NCBI RefSeq assembly: GCF_006716445.1
Contig: NZ_VFPA01000001.1
Span: 2,046,001 to 2,110,000 of the forward strand
Direction of reading: 5' to 3'
DNA length: 64,000 bases
From: Pseudonocardia kunmingensis
GTDB lineage: Bacteria; Actinomycetota; Actinomycetes; Mycobacteriales; Pseudonocardiaceae
Position numbers and translations under genes: made by a program. Positions 42,303 to 52,380 of this stretch are shown piece by piece; within the stretch, counting starts at the first letter, position 1; every line of letters starts with the position of its first letter. The notes beneath the pieces were generated by a model. It was not told the DNA's origin, did no database searches, and worked only from the letters and a program-made list of their open reading frames with translations.

Positions 42303-43541
42303 TCAGGTGGTCAGGGCCGTGAGGGCGGCGTGGGTGAGGACGCGGACGCCGAAGGGCAGCGCGCGTTCGTCGAGGTCGAACGTGGGCTGGTGGAGGTCGC
42401 GCATCGGGCCCTGGCCGGGCCAGACGCCGAGCCGGGCCATGGAGCCGGGAACGTGCTCGAGGTACCAGGCGAAGTCCTCGCCGCCGCTCGACTGCTCCGT
42501 GCCCGCCGAGGCGTCGGGGCCGCGGACGGTGACGGCGGCGTCGGCGAGCATGCCGGCGCTGACCTCGTCGTTGACGACCGGCGGCACGCCGCGGATGTGC
42601 TCGAGCTCGTAGGTGACCCCGGTGGGGGCGAGCACGGACGCGACCAGCTGCTGGATCGTGCCCTCGAGCTCACCCCAGGTGGCGTGGTCGGCGGTGCGCA
42701 GCGTGCCCCGGAGCACGCCGTGCTGCGGGATCGCGTTGGCCGCCTCGCCCGCCTGGACGGCGCCCCAGACGAGGACGGTGCCCGAGCGCGGGTCGACCTG
42801 CCGGGTGAGCAGCAGCGGGACCTGCGTGATGAGCAGGCCGATGGCCTCGACGAGGTCGGCGGTGAGGTGCGGGCGGGACGTGTGCCCACCCGGGGACTTC
42901 AGCCGCACCTCGACCACGTCGCAGGCCGAGGTGATCGGCCCGACGCGGGTGCCGAGCCTCCCGACCTCCAGCCGGGGGTCGCAGTGCAGCGCGAAGATCC
43001 GTTCGACGCCCTCCATGGCGCCGTCGGCGACCATGTCGATGGCGCCGCCGGGCTGCACCTCCTCGGCGTGCTGGAAGACCAGCCGCACGCGGCCGGGCAG
43101 CGCCGGTGCGGAGGCGAGCGCGAGGCCCGTGCCGAGCAGCATCGCGGTGTGGGCGTCGTGGCCGCAGGCGTGCATGACGCCGTCGACCGTGGACGCGAAC
43201 TCCAGGTCGGTGGCCTCCGGGAGGGGCAGCGCGTCGAGGTCGGCCCGCAGGGCGACGCAGCGCTCGCCGTAGCCGACGTCGCAGACCAGTCCGGTGCCGC
43301 CGGGCAGGGTGCGGGGCTCGAGGCCGGCGGCCATCAGCTGCTGCGCGACGAGCTGCGTGGAGCGCTGCTCGGCGCGGCCGAGCTCCGGTGCCGCGTGCAG
43401 CCGGCGCCGCCAGGCCACCACGTCGGCGCGGTGGGCAGCGAGCCAGGAGTCGAGCCACGCGGGCCCGCTACCGGCGCCGAGGTCGGCGACGGCGAGGTCG
43501 GCGGACGGCACGAGGTCGGGGTGCGCCTCCAGGAGGGTCAC
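42303..43541 (-). CDS. M20-family amidohydrolase
   Basis: 412 residues of the M20D peptidase/amidohydrolase fold. Metal-binding motifs include MHACGHDAHTAMLLGTGLAL and QHAEEVQPGG, with LHCDP nearby and a final His in LHQPTF. Family members remove acyl groups from amino acids, or amide bonds from conjugates such as IAA-amino acids. In mycobacteria amiA1 and amiB1 occupy this position, in tandem; only one is here. GTG 43541 is chosen for the family N-terminus. It precedes the repeat array on its 3' side. Confidence 0.9.
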   Translation of the reverse strand: MTLLEAHPDLVPSADLAVADLGAGSGPAWLDSWLAAHRADVVAWRRRLHAAPELGRAEQRSTQLVAQQLMAAGLEPRTLPGGTGLVCDVGYGERCVALRADLDALPLPEATDLEFASTVDGVMHACGHDAHTAMLLGTGLALASAPALPGRVRLVFQHAEEVQPGGAIDMVADGAMEGVERIFALHCDPRLEVGRLGTRVGPITSACDVVEVRLKSPGGHTSRPHLTADLVEAIGLLITQVPLLLTRQVDPRSGTVLVWGAVQAGEAANAIPQHGVLRGTLRTADHATWGELEGTIQQLVASVLAPTGVTYELEHIRGVPPVVNDEVSAGMLADAAVTVRGPDASAGTEQSSGGEDFAWYLEHVPGSMARLGVWPGQGPMRDLHQPTFDLDERALPFGVRVLTHAALTALTT

Positions 43542-43934
43542 CGGGCACCACCGCGCCCGTTCACCGCCGGTCGATCCGCGACGGCGCGGTGCGGCGCCGG
43601 ACCGCGCATCGAGGCTGCTCTGGCGTGCATCTCCCAATGGTGCTCACCCGGACGGCGGTAGACCAACCGGAATCGGGCCGCGTGGCGGTTTCGGCGCCGA
43701 GGTGTTGCCGATCTGAGGCAGGCGGGCGCACACGTGGTGACGAACGGTCGCGTCCTGGTGCGCCGAACGGGGATTCGCGCCGCTCGTCGCAGGTGAGCGA
43801 TCGCGGCGGGTGCTCGCATGCCCTGAGAGCTACCCGTTGCCCCGCCCGCGACGCGCGTGCCGCCCGACACCACCCGGAGCGGTGATCCGGGGGCCGAGGG
43901 CGCGCGGTGGCGTCCGGCTCGTCAGAATGGGCAG
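43542..43934. other. 393-bp divergent region between amidohydrolase and kinase
   Basis: No gene is seen. The string GGGTGAGCACCATTGGGAG (minus strand, 43636-43654) recalls the purine-nucleotide (ZTP) riboswitch core, but other parts are absent, so I do not claim it. CAGAAT at 43924-43929 with a six-base gap may be the -10 box of the kinase. Confidence 0.4.
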
Positions 43935-45548
43935 GTGACGCAGGAGGGCTCGGACGTCGAGCAGGTGCGGCGGATCGGTGGCAGGTACACCCTGTCCGGT
44001 CTGCTGGGCGCCGGCGCCATGGGCACCGTCTGGTCGGGTTTCGACGAGGTGCTGCAGCGCCGCGTCGCGGTGAAGGAGCTCAAGGTCCCGCCCGGCGTAC
44101 CGGCCCACGAGGCCGAGGAGGCGCGCGAACGGATGATGCGGGAGGCGCGGGCCCTCGGCGGCCTGTCGCACCCGAACATCATCACCGTCTTCGACGTCGT
44201 GGACGTCGACGGCGAGCCGATGGTCGTGATGGAGCTCGTGCCGTCGCGCAACCTGGCCACGATGATCGGGGACCACGGCACGCTCTCCATGTCGCAGGTC
44301 GCCGTGGTCGGCTTCGCCACGGCGGGCGGGTTGCGCGCCGCGCACCGCAGCGGGATCACCCACCGCGACGTCAAGCCCGGCAACGTCCTCATCGCCGACG
44401 ACGGTCGGGTCAAGCTCACCGACTTCGGCATCGCCCGCAACGTCGCCGACGCCCCGATGACGAGCGCGGGCCTGGTGCTCGGCTCGCCCGCCTACATCGC
44501 GCCCGAGGTGGCGATGGGGCAGCTGGTCACGCCGGCGGCCGACCTGTGGGGGCTGGGCGCCACGCTGTTCGCGGCGGTCGAGGGCCGCCCGCCCTACGAC
44601 GTCAACGGCGATCCGGTCGCCACGATCACCGAGGTCGTGGACGGGGAGGTGCCGCGCCCGCGCGGGTCGGGCCCGGTCGTCGACGTGATCGCGGCGTTGA
44701 TGCGCAAGGAGCCGGACGCGCGGATGCCGCTGGAGGAGGTGCGCCAGCGCCTGCGGCCGCTGATCGAGGACCCGGACGACCCGGTCTACCCCGGCTCGCC
44801 CGACGCGCCGACGATCGGCTCCGGCATCACCGTGCCCAGCCCGCCGCGGGCCGAGCACACCGGCCGGGCCGCGTCCGCCCCCCTCGCGCCGAGCCCGACG
44901 GGGGCACGGGCGCCGGTGGGCGCGGCGCCGCTCGCCACCTCACCGGGCGCGCTGCCGGTACCGCCACGCGGCCCGTCGGCGAGCCGCTCCGCCCGGATGG
45001 CGGCCCGCCCGGCCCCGCAGCGCACGGTCACCGGGGCCGCCGCCGTCGGCCTCGTGGTCGCGGGCGCCGCCGTGGTGCTGGCGGGGGTCGTCGGCGGCTG
45101 GAGCGTCACGCGGATGCTGGGCGGCCAGTCCCCGTCCACGACGGTGAACGTCACGTCGGCGAGCACGCAGCTGCAGCAGCACAGCGACGAGCTCGGCTTC
45201 ACGATCCCGGTGCCCCGGGACTGGACGCCCTACCCGCACCAGCCCGTGGACGGCGAGCCGTCGGTGAGCTTCGTGAGCCCGGACGGCAGTGAGGCGCTCA
45301 CGGTGCAACGCGCCGCGTCCCGGGAGGACGCGCAGTCCGTGCCGGGCGTCGTGCTGGAGCAGTCGGCGTCGGGAGACGCCGTGGAGCTGGTCTACAGCGA
45401 CGACCTGCGCACCTCGTGGCGGCACGTCCTGCCCGCCGACGAGGGCGTCTGGACGGTCACGCTGACGGTGCCCCAGCGCGCGGCCGGCGCCACCTCGGCG
45501 GCGTTGTTCGAGCTGCTGGTGGACGGCTTCGCGCCGACGACGACCTGA
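43935..45548 (+). CDS. Serine/threonine protein kinase with one membrane helix
   Basis: 537 residues. A complete bacterial PASTA-less kinase domain: GLLGAGAMG loop with Lys47, HRDVKPGN with catalytic Asp145 and Asn150, DFG at 163-165, YIAPEV. After about 265 comes a Pro/Ser/Ala linker, a single membrane helix ([21 protein letters not shown], about 380-400) and a 125-residue outside domain starting at [11 protein letters not shown]. It should phosphorylate cytoplasmic proteins in response to an external signal. The GTG at 43935 has a CAGAAT box six bases away, suggesting a leaderless start. The neighbour PNP gene is not coupled. Confidence 0.93.
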   Translation: MTQEGSDVEQVRRIGGRYTLSGLLGAGAMGTVWSGFDEVLQRRVAVKELKVPPGVPAHEAEEARERMMREARALGGLSHPNIITVFDVVDVDGEPMVVMELVPSRNLATMIGDHGTLSMSQVAVVGFATAGGLRAAHRSGITHRDVKPGNVLIADDGRVKLTDFGIARNVADAPMTSAGLVLGSPAYIAPEVAMGQLVTPAADLWGLGATLFAAVEGRPPYDVNGDPVATITEVVDGEVPRPRGSGPVVDVIAALMRKEPDARMPLEEVRQRLRPLIEDPDDPVYPGSPDAPTIGSGITVPSPPRAEHTGRAASAPLAPSPTGARAPVGAAPLATSPGALPVPPRGPSASRSARMAARPAPQRTVTGAAAVGLVVAGAAVVLAGVVGGWSVTRMLGGQSPSTTVNVTSASTQLQQHSDELGFTIPVPRDWTPYPHQPVDGEPSVSFVSPDGSEALTVQRAASREDAQSVPGVVLEQSASGDAVELVYSDDLRTSWRHVLPADEGVWTVTLTVPQRAAGATSAALFELLVDGFAPTTT

Positions 45549-45561
45549 TCGCGCGCACCCG

Positions 45562-45567
45562 TAGGCT
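45562..45567 (+). promoter_or_regulatory. Probable -10 element for the purine nucleoside phosphorylase gene
   Basis: TAGGCT lies seven bases before ATG 45575, with no ribosome site between; this box type occurs at accD5 and maf also. Confidence 0.55.
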
Positions 45568-45574
45568 GCCGGGC

Positions 45575-46357
45575 ATGAACGACCCCGCAGCGGCCGCCGC
45601 GGCCATCGCCGAAGCCACCGGCGTCGACACCCATGACGTCGCCGTGGTGCTGGGATCGGGCTGGCGCCCCGCCGCCGACGTCCTCGGCGCACCGGAGCAC
45701 GAGCTCGCCATGGCCGACCTGCCCGGGTTCCGCCCGCCGGGCGTGGCCGGCCACACGGGCACCGTGCGCTCGGTCCGCGTCGGCGAGCGCCGGGCGCTCG
45801 TGCTGCTGGGCCGCACCCACCTGTACGAGGGCCACGGCGTGGAGCCCGTGGTGCACGGCGTCCGCACCGCCGCCGCCGCGGGGTGCCGCACGGTCGTGCT
45901 CACGAACGCGGCAGGCGGGATCCGGGACGGGATGCGGGTCGGCGAGCCCGTGCTGATCTCCGACCACCTCAACCTGACCAGCCTGTCGCCGCTGGTGGGG
46001 CCCCGGTTCACCGACCTCACGGACCTCTACTCGCCGCGGCTGCGCGCGCTGGCCCGGGAGATCGATCCGCAGCTGACCGAGGGCGTCTACGTCGGGCTGC
46101 CCGGCCCGCACTTCGAGACACCCGCCGAGATCCGCATGTTCCGGGGACTGGGCGCCGACCTCGTCGGGATGTCCACTGTGCTGGAGGCGATCGCGGCGCG
46201 CGCGGAGGGCGTCGAGGTGTTCGGCCTGTCGCTCGTCACGAACCTGGCCGCCGGGATCACCGGCGAGCCGCTCGACCACCACGAGGTGCTCGCCGCGGGC
46301 GCCGCCTCGGCGGGACGGATGGGCGAGCTGCTGCGCGACCTGATCAGCCGGGCATGA
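45575..46357 (+). CDS. deoD: Purine nucleoside phosphorylase
   Basis: 260 residues of the trimeric (mammalian-type) PNP fold. VVLGSGW at the start holds a phosphate-binding Ser, [10 protein letters not shown] gives further contacts, LTNAAGGI is a signature block, and a [26 protein letters not shown] region ends with catalytic Asn/Lys positions. It splits purine nucleosides with phosphate to ribose 1-phosphate and base. The gene overlaps the phosphosugar mutase by four bases, so the released sugar phosphate is likely converted next. A leaderless TAGGCT start is seen. The same pair occurs in mycobacteria (Rv3307-Rv3308). Confidence 0.94.
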   Translation: MNDPAAAAAAIAEATGVDTHDVAVVLGSGWRPAADVLGAPEHELAMADLPGFRPPGVAGHTGTVRSVRVGERRALVLLGRTHLYEGHGVEPVVHGVRTAAAAGCRTVVLTNAAGGIRDGMRVGEPVLISDHLNLTSLSPLVGPRFTDLTDLYSPRLRALAREIDPQLTEGVYVGLPGPHFETPAEIRMFRGLGADLVGMSTVLEAIAARAEGVEVFGLSLVTNLAAGITGEPLDHHEVLAAGAASAGRMGELLRDLISRA

Positions 46358-47961
46358 CGCTCCGCCCCGCGCTGCGCGACGCGGCCCTGCGCTGGGTCGC
46401 CGACGACCCCGACCCGGTCACGCGCGAGGAGCTGCAGCGGGTGCTGGCGTCGGCGATGGCGGGCGCGGACGGTGCGGTCGACGAGCTGGCCGACCGGATG
46501 TCGGGGATGCTCCGCTTCGGCACGGCGGGCCTGCGCGGGCCGGTGCGGGCGGGCCCGGCCGGCATGAACGTCGCCGTCGTCCGCCGGGCGACGGCCGGGC
46601 TCGCCTCGTGGCTGGCCCGCGCCGGCACGCGCGGCGCGGTCGTCGTGGGCCGGGACGCGCGGCACGGCTCGGCGGCGTTCGCAGGCGCGGCGGCCGAGGT
46701 GCTGGCCGGAGCCGGGTTCACCGTGCGCGTCCTGCCCGCGCCGCTCCCGACGCCGGTGCTCGCGTTCGCGGTGCGGCACCTGGGCGCCGTGGCGGGCGTC
46801 CAGATCACGGCCTCGCACAACCCGCCTGCCGACAACGGCTACAAGGTCTACCTCGCCGACGGCGCGCAGCTCGCCCCGCCGTCGGACGCCGAGATCGAGG
46901 CCGCGATCGCGGCGGCGCCTGCCGCGGTGAGCATCCCGACGAGCGCGACGGCCACCGAGGTCGACGTCACCGAGGCCTACCTCGAGCGCGTCGCGGGCCT
47001 GCCCCGCGGGCCGGCGCGGTCGCTGCGGGTGGCGCTCACCCCGATGCACGGCGTCGGCGGCGCCACCGCCGTGCACGCGCTGCACCGGGCCGGGTTCACC
47101 GACGTGCACGTCGTCTCCGCGCAGGCGGCGCCGGACCCGGAATTCCCGACCGTCGCGTTCCCCAACCCGGAGGAGCCGGGCGCCACCGACGCGCTGCTCG
47201 CGCTGGCCGCGGACGTCGGCGCGGACCTGGCGATCGCCCTCGACCCGGACGCCGACCGGTGCGCCCTCGCCGTCCCCCGCCCCGGCGGTGGGTGGCGGAT
47301 GCTGAGCGGGGACGAGACCGGAGTGCTGCTGGGCGACCACCTGCTGCGCGCGGGCGGCTACTCGGATCCGCTGGTGGCCACCACGGTGGTGTCGTCGTCG
47401 ATGCTGCGTTCCGTGGCCGCCGCCTACGGCGTGCGCTACGCCGAGACGCTCACCGGGTTCAAGTGGATCGTGCGCGGCGGGCCCGGGCTCGTGTACGGGT
47501 ACGAGGAAGCGCTGGGCTACTGCGTGGACCCCGACGCCGTGCGCGACAAGGACGGCATCGCGGCCGCCGTGCTGGCCTGCGACCTCGCCGCCGCTCTTGC
47601 GGCCGCGGGCCGGAGCCTGCCGGACCGGCTCGACGAGCTGGCCGTCGCGCACGGGGTGCACCTCACCGAGGGGCTGTCGCTGCGCATGGACCCGCAGGCC
47701 CGCGACGCCGCGGCCGCCCGGCTGCGGGCCGCGCCGCCGCAGGGCTGGGCGAGCGAGCTCCCCGCCCCGGACGTGCTGGTGCTGCGCCGCGCGGGCGAGC
47801 GGCTGGTGGTGCGCCCCTCGGGCACGGAGCCGAAGCTGAAGGCCTACCTCGAGGTGGTGGAGCCGGTGCCGGACGCCGCCGGGCTCCCCGCGGCGCGCGG
47901 CGCCGCCGAGGCCCGGCTGGACGCGCTGCGCACCGAGGTCACGAGCCTGCTGGCCGGCTGA
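46354..47961 (+). CDS. pmmB: Phosphosugar mutase (phosphopento- or phosphomannomutase type)
   Basis: 535 residues. The phosphoserine loop is [14 protein letters not shown], metal loop DPDADRCAL, sugar-binding GDETGV and the phosphate loop [12 protein letters not shown]. All are intact, so the enzyme is active. Members interconvert sugar 1- and 6- or 5-phosphates; in this operon ribose 1-phosphate from PNP could be the natural substrate. The ATG at 46354 overlaps the preceding stop. The 3' end overlaps the convergent SGNH hydrolase gene by 23 bases. Confidence 0.93.
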   Translation: MTLRPALRDAALRWVADDPDPVTREELQRVLASAMAGADGAVDELADRMSGMLRFGTAGLRGPVRAGPAGMNVAVVRRATAGLASWLARAGTRGAVVVGRDARHGSAAFAGAAAEVLAGAGFTVRVLPAPLPTPVLAFAVRHLGAVAGVQITASHNPPADNGYKVYLADGAQLAPPSDAEIEAAIAAAPAAVSIPTSATATEVDVTEAYLERVAGLPRGPARSLRVALTPMHGVGGATAVHALHRAGFTDVHVVSAQAAPDPEFPTVAFPNPEEPGATDALLALAADVGADLAIALDPDADRCALAVPRPGGGWRMLSGDETGVLLGDHLLRAGGYSDPLVATTVVSSSMLRSVAAAYGVRYAETLTGFKWIVRGGPGLVYGYEEALGYCVDPDAVRDKDGIAAAVLACDLAAALAAAGRSLPDRLDELAVAHGVHLTEGLSLRMDPQARDAAAARLRAAPPQGWASELPAPDVLVLRRAGERLVVRPSGTEPKLKAYLEVVEPVPDAAGLPAARGAAEARLDALRTEVTSLLAG

Positions 47962-48685
47962 CGCCGGGCCGGTGGGCGAGGACGTCGAGGATCTCCCGCT
48001 CCCACATCTCGGCGATCCGGCGGTAGCCCCGGGCGTTCGGGTGCAGGCCGTCGGCGAGCCCGGCCGGCGTCAACAGGTCGGTGGCGTCGACGAACCGCAT
48101 GGGGTGGCCGCGCTCCCAGAACCCGGCGACGGTCACGGCGCTCAGGCGCTCGAACTCCTCGCGGTCCCGGCCGTCACCGGGCAGCGGCGCCCACACACCC
48201 GCCACGACGACGTGCGCGTCCGACACCCGCGCGATCTCGGCGAGGACACCCTCCAGTCGCTCCGCGGCCTCCGCGGGCGATGCCCCCTGCAGCAGGTCGT
48301 TGGTGCCGTTGTGCAGCAGCACGACGTCCGGACGCGCGCTGCGCACCCACTGCGCCACCCGGGGCCGCATCTGCTCCAGCGTGATGCCGTTGTGGCCCTC
48401 GTGGTCGCGGTCGGGCACCGAGTCGGGGCCGTCGCGCTGCGAACCGACGAGGTCGACCGACAGGCCGTCGCGCGCCAGCAGCTCCTGCAGCGGGCCCCGG
48501 TAGCCCGCCGTCTCCGGGCTGCCGACGCCGACCGTGCTGGACGCGCCGAGCGGCATGATCCGCACCGTGGCGGGGGCCGTCCCGGCACTGCGGTGCAGCG
48601 GGGGCGTGCCGGACGGCACACCCGCGAGCACCGCGGCCAGGCAGGCCAGCACCAGCAACCCGCGGCCGAACCGGACCGACCCCAC
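47939..48685 (-). CDS. Secreted SGNH/GDSL hydrolase
   Basis: 248 residues. An N-terminal signal region (RFGRGLLVLACLAAVLAGVPSG) precedes an SGNH domain: block I LGASSTVG (Ser), block III NGTNDLL, and block V DGLHPNARGYRRIAE with the His/Asp pair. The enzyme should be exported and hydrolyse an ester or acetyl group on a sugar or lipid. GTG 48685 follows GGGGGACG. Convergent with the mutase gene, sharing 23 bases. Confidence 0.88.
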   Translation of the reverse strand: MGSVRFGRGLLVLACLAAVLAGVPSGTPPLHRSAGTAPATVRIMPLGASSTVGVGSPETAGYRGPLQELLARDGLSVDLVGSQRDGPDSVPDRDHEGHNGITLEQMRPRVAQWVRSARPDVVLLHNGTNDLLQGASPAEAAERLEGVLAEIARVSDAHVVVAGVWAPLPGDGRDREEFERLSAVTVAGFWERGHPMRFVDATDLLTPAGLADGLHPNARGYRRIAEMWEREILDVLAHRPGVSRPAGS

Positions 48686-48755
48686 CCGTCCCCCATCGCG
48701 TCGACCAGTGCCCCGAGAGTATCGGGAGCGCGAGGCGCGGTGGGAGCATTCGGGC

Positions 48756-49214
48756 GTGGCCCGGTTGCTGATCGTCCACCACACGCCCTCGCCCGCCACG
48801 GCGGAGCTGCTCGACGCCGTGGTGCGGGGCGCGTCCGATCCGGAGATCACCGGCGTCGAGGTGGTGCGGCGGGCGGCCCTGGCGGCCACGGCGCCGGACC
48901 TGCTCGCCGCCGACGCGGTCGTGCTCGGCACCCCGGCCAACATCGGCTACATGTCCGGGGCGCTCAAGCACTTCTTCGACACCGTCTACTACGTGTGCGG
49001 CGACGACACGCGCGGCCTGCCCTACGGCCTCTACGTGCACGGCAACCTCGGTGTGGAGGGCGCCGTCCGTGCCGTCGGGTCCATCACCGAGGGCATGGGC
49101 TGGACGCGCGCCGCCGCGCCGGTGGAGGTCACCGGCGCGCCGGACAAGGCCGCGCTGGAGGCGTGCTGGGAGCTCGGCGCCGTCGTCGCCGCGGGCATCG
49201 CGGAGGGCGACTGA
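48756..49214 (+). CDS. Flavodoxin-fold NAD(P)H-dependent oxidoreductase
   Basis: 152 residues. RLLIVHHTPSPATAELLDAV binds FMN phosphate, and VVLGTPANIGYMSGALKHFFDTVYY and GLYVHGNLG are typical flavodoxin loops. Members reduce FMN or quinones. The GTG at 48756 has GGGAG ten bases upstream. A TetR gene follows 13 bases later; it may control this flavoprotein, though no palindrome is seen. Confidence 0.82.
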   Translation: MARLLIVHHTPSPATAELLDAVVRGASDPEITGVEVVRRAALAATAPDLLAADAVVLGTPANIGYMSGALKHFFDTVYYVCGDDTRGLPYGLYVHGNLGVEGAVRAVGSITEGMGWTRAAAPVEVTGAPDKAALEACWELGAVVAAGIAEGD

Positions 49215-49215
49215 C

Positions 49216-49221
49216 TACCCT
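49216..49221 (+). promoter_or_regulatory. Probable -10 element for the TetR gene
   Basis: TACCCT ends six bases before GTG 49228; a leaderless promoter overlapping the end of the flavodoxin gene region. Confidence 0.45.
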
Positions 49222-49227
49222 GCTGCC

Positions 49228-49791
49228 GTGGCCCGACCCAAGGTCCATGACGCCGCGCTCCGCGCGCAGCTGCTGACGCGGGCCCGTGAGCTGCTCTCGT
49301 CCGACGGCACGGACGGGGTGAGCCTGCGGGTGCTCGCACGCGACTGCGGCACGTCCACGACCGCCGTCTACTCGCTCTTCGGCGGCAAGCCCGAGCTGCT
49401 CGGGGAGCTGCTGGACGAGGCGCTGCGGCGGTTCACCGCCCACGTGGACGCCGTACGCGCGGAGGACGACCCCGTCGCCGCCCTCGTCCGCCTCGCGGGT
49501 GCCTACCGGCGTGCGGCGCTGGCCGCGCCGCAGCTGTTCGACGCGATGTTCGGCGGCGCACTCCCGCCCGCCACCGCCCACGCGGCGCTGCGACCGCTGC
49601 GGGAGCTGGTGCAGCGCGGGGTGGCCCGCGGGTCCCTGCGCCCCGACCTCGACCCGGCCACCGCGGCACTCACGCTCTGGGCCACCGTGCACGGCTGGGT
49701 CTCCCTGCAGCGCCGCCACCTGCTGCCCGAGGGCCGCGACCGCCTGGAGGACGCCGTGCGCGGGGTGCTGGACGGCTGGCGGCCCGCCTAG
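49228..49791 (+). CDS. TetR-family regulator
   Basis: 187 residues. The N-terminal helix-turn-helix ([44 protein letters not shown]) is standard TetR; the C-terminal part (about 60-187, ending [22 protein letters not shown]) has a WHG-like motif found in a TetR subgroup. The ligand is not evident. The gene overlaps the end of the convergent upp by four bases and follows the flavodoxin-like gene on the same strand. Confidence 0.9.
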   Translation: MARPKVHDAALRAQLLTRARELLSSDGTDGVSLRVLARDCGTSTTAVYSLFGGKPELLGELLDEALRRFTAHVDAVRAEDDPVAALVRLAGAYRRAALAAPQLFDAMFGGALPPATAHAALRPLRELVQRGVARGSLRPDLDPATAALTLWATVHGWVSLQRRHLLPEGRDRLEDAVRGVLDGWRPA

Positions 49792-50411
49792 ACGGCCCCG
49801 AACTGCCGGTCGCCCGCATCGCCCAGTCCCGGGACGATGAACGCCGAGTCGTTGAGGCGCTCGTCGATGCTCGCGGTGACCACGCGGACGGGCAGGCCGC
49901 TGTCGCGCAGGTGGGCCACTCCTTCCGGCGCTGCGAGGACGCAGATCGCCGTGACGTCCGACGCGCCGCGCTCGGTGAGCAGCCGGATCGTGTGGACCAT
50001 GGAGCCCCCGGTGGCCAGCATCGGGTCGAGCACGAACACCGGCCGGCCCTGCAGCGACTCCGGCAGCGACTCCATGTAGGGCACCGGCAGGTGGGTCTCC
50101 TCGTCGCGGGCGAGCCCGACGAACCCCATCTGCGCCTCCGGCATGAGCCCGAGCGCGGAGTCGGCCATCCCGAGCCCGGCCCGCAGCACCGGCACGAGCA
50201 GCGGTGGCGCCGCGAGCCGGTAGCCGGTGGTCCGCGCCACCGGGGTGTGCAGCGGCGCCGTGGCCAGCGGGGCGTCGCGGGTGGCCTCGTAGATGAGCAT
50301 CAGGGTGAGGTCGCGCAGGGCCGCGCGGAAGGCCGCGTTCTCGGTGCGCGCGTCGCGCAGCTCCGAGAGGCGCGCCTTGGCCAGTGGGTGGTCGACGACC
50401 TGCACGTCCAT
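49788..50411 (-). CDS. upp: Uracil phosphoribosyltransferase
   Basis: 207 residues. The PRPP motif is [13 protein letters not shown] (about 125-137); PVLRAGLGM and the final GDAGDRQFG (uracil-binding) are standard Upp blocks. It makes UMP from uracil and PRPP, a salvage step. In mycobacteria upp (Rv3309c) also lies next to pmmB. A TAACCT box overlaps the upstream HxlR stop codon and is seven bases from the ATG, so it is probably leaderless and has its own promoter. Confidence 0.96.
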   Translation of the reverse strand: MDVQVVDHPLAKARLSELRDARTENAAFRAALRDLTLMLIYEATRDAPLATAPLHTPVARTTGYRLAAPPLLVPVLRAGLGMADSALGLMPEAQMGFVGLARDEETHLPVPYMESLPESLQGRPVFVLDPMLATGGSMVHTIRLLTERGASDVTAICVLAAPEGVAHLRDSGLPVRVVTASIDERLNDSAFIVPGLGDAGDRQFGAV

Positions 50412-50418
50412 GGGCCAG

Positions 50419-50424
50419 AGGTTA
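50419..50424 (-). promoter_or_regulatory. Probable -10 element for upp, overlapping the HxlR stop
   Basis: TAACCT on the minus strand is seven bases before the upp ATG; the first base of the box is in the stop codon of the HxlR gene. Confidence 0.55.
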
Positions 50425-50847
50425 GAGGGCCACGCGGGTGTCGTAGGTGGTGCGGGCGGCGGCGATCTCCTGCTGGTGCGACTCGGTCCAGGTCACCAGC
50501 GCCTGGATCGTCTCGTGCAGCGAGGCGCCGAGCGGCGTGAGCTCGTAGTCGACCCGGGGCGGCACCACGGGGTGCACGGTGCGGCGCACGAGGCCGTCGC
50601 GTTCGAGCTGGCGCAACGTCACCGTGAGCATGCGCTGGCTGATCCCGTCGATCTCGCGGCGCAGCTCGGTGAACCGCAGGACGCGCCGGTCGAGCAGCGC
50701 TATCACCAGCAGCGACCACTTGTCGGCGACCCGGTCGAGGATCTGGCGGACCTCGCAGTCCTCGCGCGTGTCCCACTGGTGGGCCTCGCTGTAGTCGCAC
50801 GCGGTGCCGCCGGGGTGCGTCGGTGACTTCGAAGTGCCTTCTTCCAC
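50422..50847 (-). CDS. HxlR-family regulator
   Basis: 141 residues. The winged helix shows [51 protein letters not shown] and [10 protein letters not shown], typical of HxlR/MarR-like proteins. N-terminal Cys residues (CDYS and DCE) could sense oxidants or aldehydes as in HypR/YodB. It is divergent from a drug exporter and probably represses it; a partial symmetry, TCGGT and ACCGA around 50874-50898, lies in the gap. The GTG start at 50847 has no strong ribosome site. Confidence 0.9.
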   Translation of the reverse strand: MEEGTSKSPTHPGGTACDYSEAHQWDTREDCEVRQILDRVADKWSLLVIALLDRRVLRFTELRREIDGISQRMLTVTLRQLERDGLVRRTVHPVVPPRVDYELTPLGASLHETIQALVTWTESHQQEIAAARTTYDTRVAL

Positions 50848-50913
50848 AGTCGTCCATGGTGACGCACGATTCGGTCAGTTACAAGAAGGAACCGACCGAG
50901 TGGAGAAGACGCC

Positions 50914-52326
50914 GTGTCCGCTATCCCCGCCCCACCGCGTGCGGAACGCATGACCGCCCGCGCGTGGGGGCTCCTGCTCGTCCTGTCCGGGGCGATCTTC
51001 CTCGAGGGCATCGACGTCTCGATGATGGGCGTGGCGCTGCCGTCCATCCGCGCCGAGCTGGGCCTGTCGACCGGCTCGCTGCAGTGGGTGGTGAGCGCCT
51101 ACGTCCTGGGTTACGGCGGCTTCGTCCTGCTCGGCGGGCGGGCCGCGGACCTGCTGGGACGGCGCCGGATGTTCCTGCTCTGGCTGGTCGTGTTCGTGGC
51201 GTTCTCCGGCCTCGGCGGCCTCGCCGGTGAGGGCTGGGTGCTCGTGCTCGCCCGCTTCGCGACGGGCGTGGCCGCCGCGTTCCTGGCCCCGGCAGGCCTG
51301 TCCATCATCACCACCACGTACGCCGCGGGCGCGACCCGCAACCGGGCCGTGCTCGTCTACGCCGGGGCGGGCGCGGGCGGGTTCTCGCTCGGCATGGTCG
51401 TGGGCGGGCTGCTCACGGCCGTGCACTGGCGCTGGGTGTTCTTCGCGCCGGTGGTGGTGGCCGCCGCGCTCCTCGTGGCGGCCGTCGTGCTGATCCCCCG
51501 CGAGCAGCGGCCCGCGCGCGCCACGGGCGGCTTCGACGTGGCCGGCACCGTGGCGCTCACCGGCGCGATGCTGCTCCTGGTCGTCACCGTGGTCCACGCC
51601 CCCGAGGTCGCCGTCTCGACCACCCTCGCGACGCTCGCGGGCGCCGTCGTGCTGCTCGCGGCGTTCGTCCGGATCGAGCGGCGCTCGCCCGCCCCGCTCG
51701 TGCGGCTCTCGATCCTGCGCTCCGGCCCGCTGCTGCGCGCGAACGCGGGCGCGATGCTGCTGGTCGGCTCGTTCATGGCCTTCCAGTTCACCGTGGTGCT
51801 CTACCTGCAGGAGCTGCGGGGCTGGTCGGAGGTGGAGACCGGGCTCGCGCTCGCCGTCGCCGGCATCGACGCGGTGCTCGCCCCGACGCTGACGCCGTGG
51901 CTGGTCGCCCGCTTCGGGAACGCGCGCGTCGTCGTCGCCGGGCTCGCGCTCACGGTGCTGGCCTACCTGCTGTTCCTGCCGGTCGGGGCGGACTGGGGGT
52001 TCCTGGCGATGCTGCCGTCCCTCGCCGTGCTCGGCGTCGCGTTCGCGCTGGCCTACGGGCCGCTCACGATCGCGGGCACCGAGAGCGTCGACGATCACGA
52101 GCAGGGCCTCGCCAGCGGCCTGCTGACCACGTCGTTCCAGTTCGGGGCCGCGCTCGGGCTCGCGGCGGTGTCGGCCGTCATCGTCGCGGCGACGGCGGAC
52201 GCGTCCCCGGAGGTGGCGCTCGCCGGCTACCGCGCCGGCCTGGTGGTGCCGCTGGTGGCCGCGGCGCTCGGCACGGCGCTGACGGCGAGCGGCCTGCGCC
52301 GGACGCGCGTGGCGGTACACGCCTGA
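50914..52326 (+). CDS. MFS drug exporter, DHA2 (14-helix) family
   Basis: 470 residues with about 14 membrane helices. EGIDVSMMGVALPSIRAELG and the LGRRRMFLLW motif A after helix 2 are typical of EmrB/QacA exporters. A motif C-like GGFSLGMVVGGLLT helix lies in the first half. It should pump drugs or organic cations out with protons. The HxlR gene is divergent. GTG 50914 follows GGAGAAG. The gene ends just before the hairpin at 52328. Confidence 0.92.
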   Translation: MSAIPAPPRAERMTARAWGLLLVLSGAIFLEGIDVSMMGVALPSIRAELGLSTGSLQWVVSAYVLGYGGFVLLGGRAADLLGRRRMFLLWLVVFVAFSGLGGLAGEGWVLVLARFATGVAAAFLAPAGLSIITTTYAAGATRNRAVLVYAGAGAGGFSLGMVVGGLLTAVHWRWVFFAPVVVAAALLVAAVVLIPREQRPARATGGFDVAGTVALTGAMLLLVVTVVHAPEVAVSTTLATLAGAVVLLAAFVRIERRSPAPLVRLSILRSGPLLRANAGAMLLVGSFMAFQFTVVLYLQELRGWSEVETGLALAVAGIDAVLAPTLTPWLVARFGNARVVVAGLALTVLAYLLFLPVGADWGFLAMLPSLAVLGVAFALAYGPLTIAGTESVDDHEQGLASGLLTTSFQFGAALGLAAVSAVIVAATADASPEVALAGYRAGLVVPLVAAALGTALTASGLRRTRVAVHA

Positions 52327-52327
52327 T

Positions 52328-52380
52328 CCGACGAACGGCACTCTCGTCGGCTAGGAACCGACGAGAGTGGCGTTCGTCAG
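52328..52380. terminator. Long hairpin repeat between convergent genes
   Basis: Two 23-base arms (52328-52350 and 52358-52380, 21 of 23 paired) flank the 7-base loop CTAGGAA; ACGAACG and CTCTCGTCGG are the arm cores. It lies between convergent genes and contains the stop codon of the metallophosphoesterase. CGACGAACGGCAC also occurs at 55190-55202. Confidence 0.85.

Noticed and set aside
43542-43934. ZTP or TPP riboswitch in the leader of the M20 gene
   Set aside because: Only one block resembles the core (GGGTGAGCACCATTGGGAG; elsewhere CCTGAGAGCTACCC); the other required motifs are missing.
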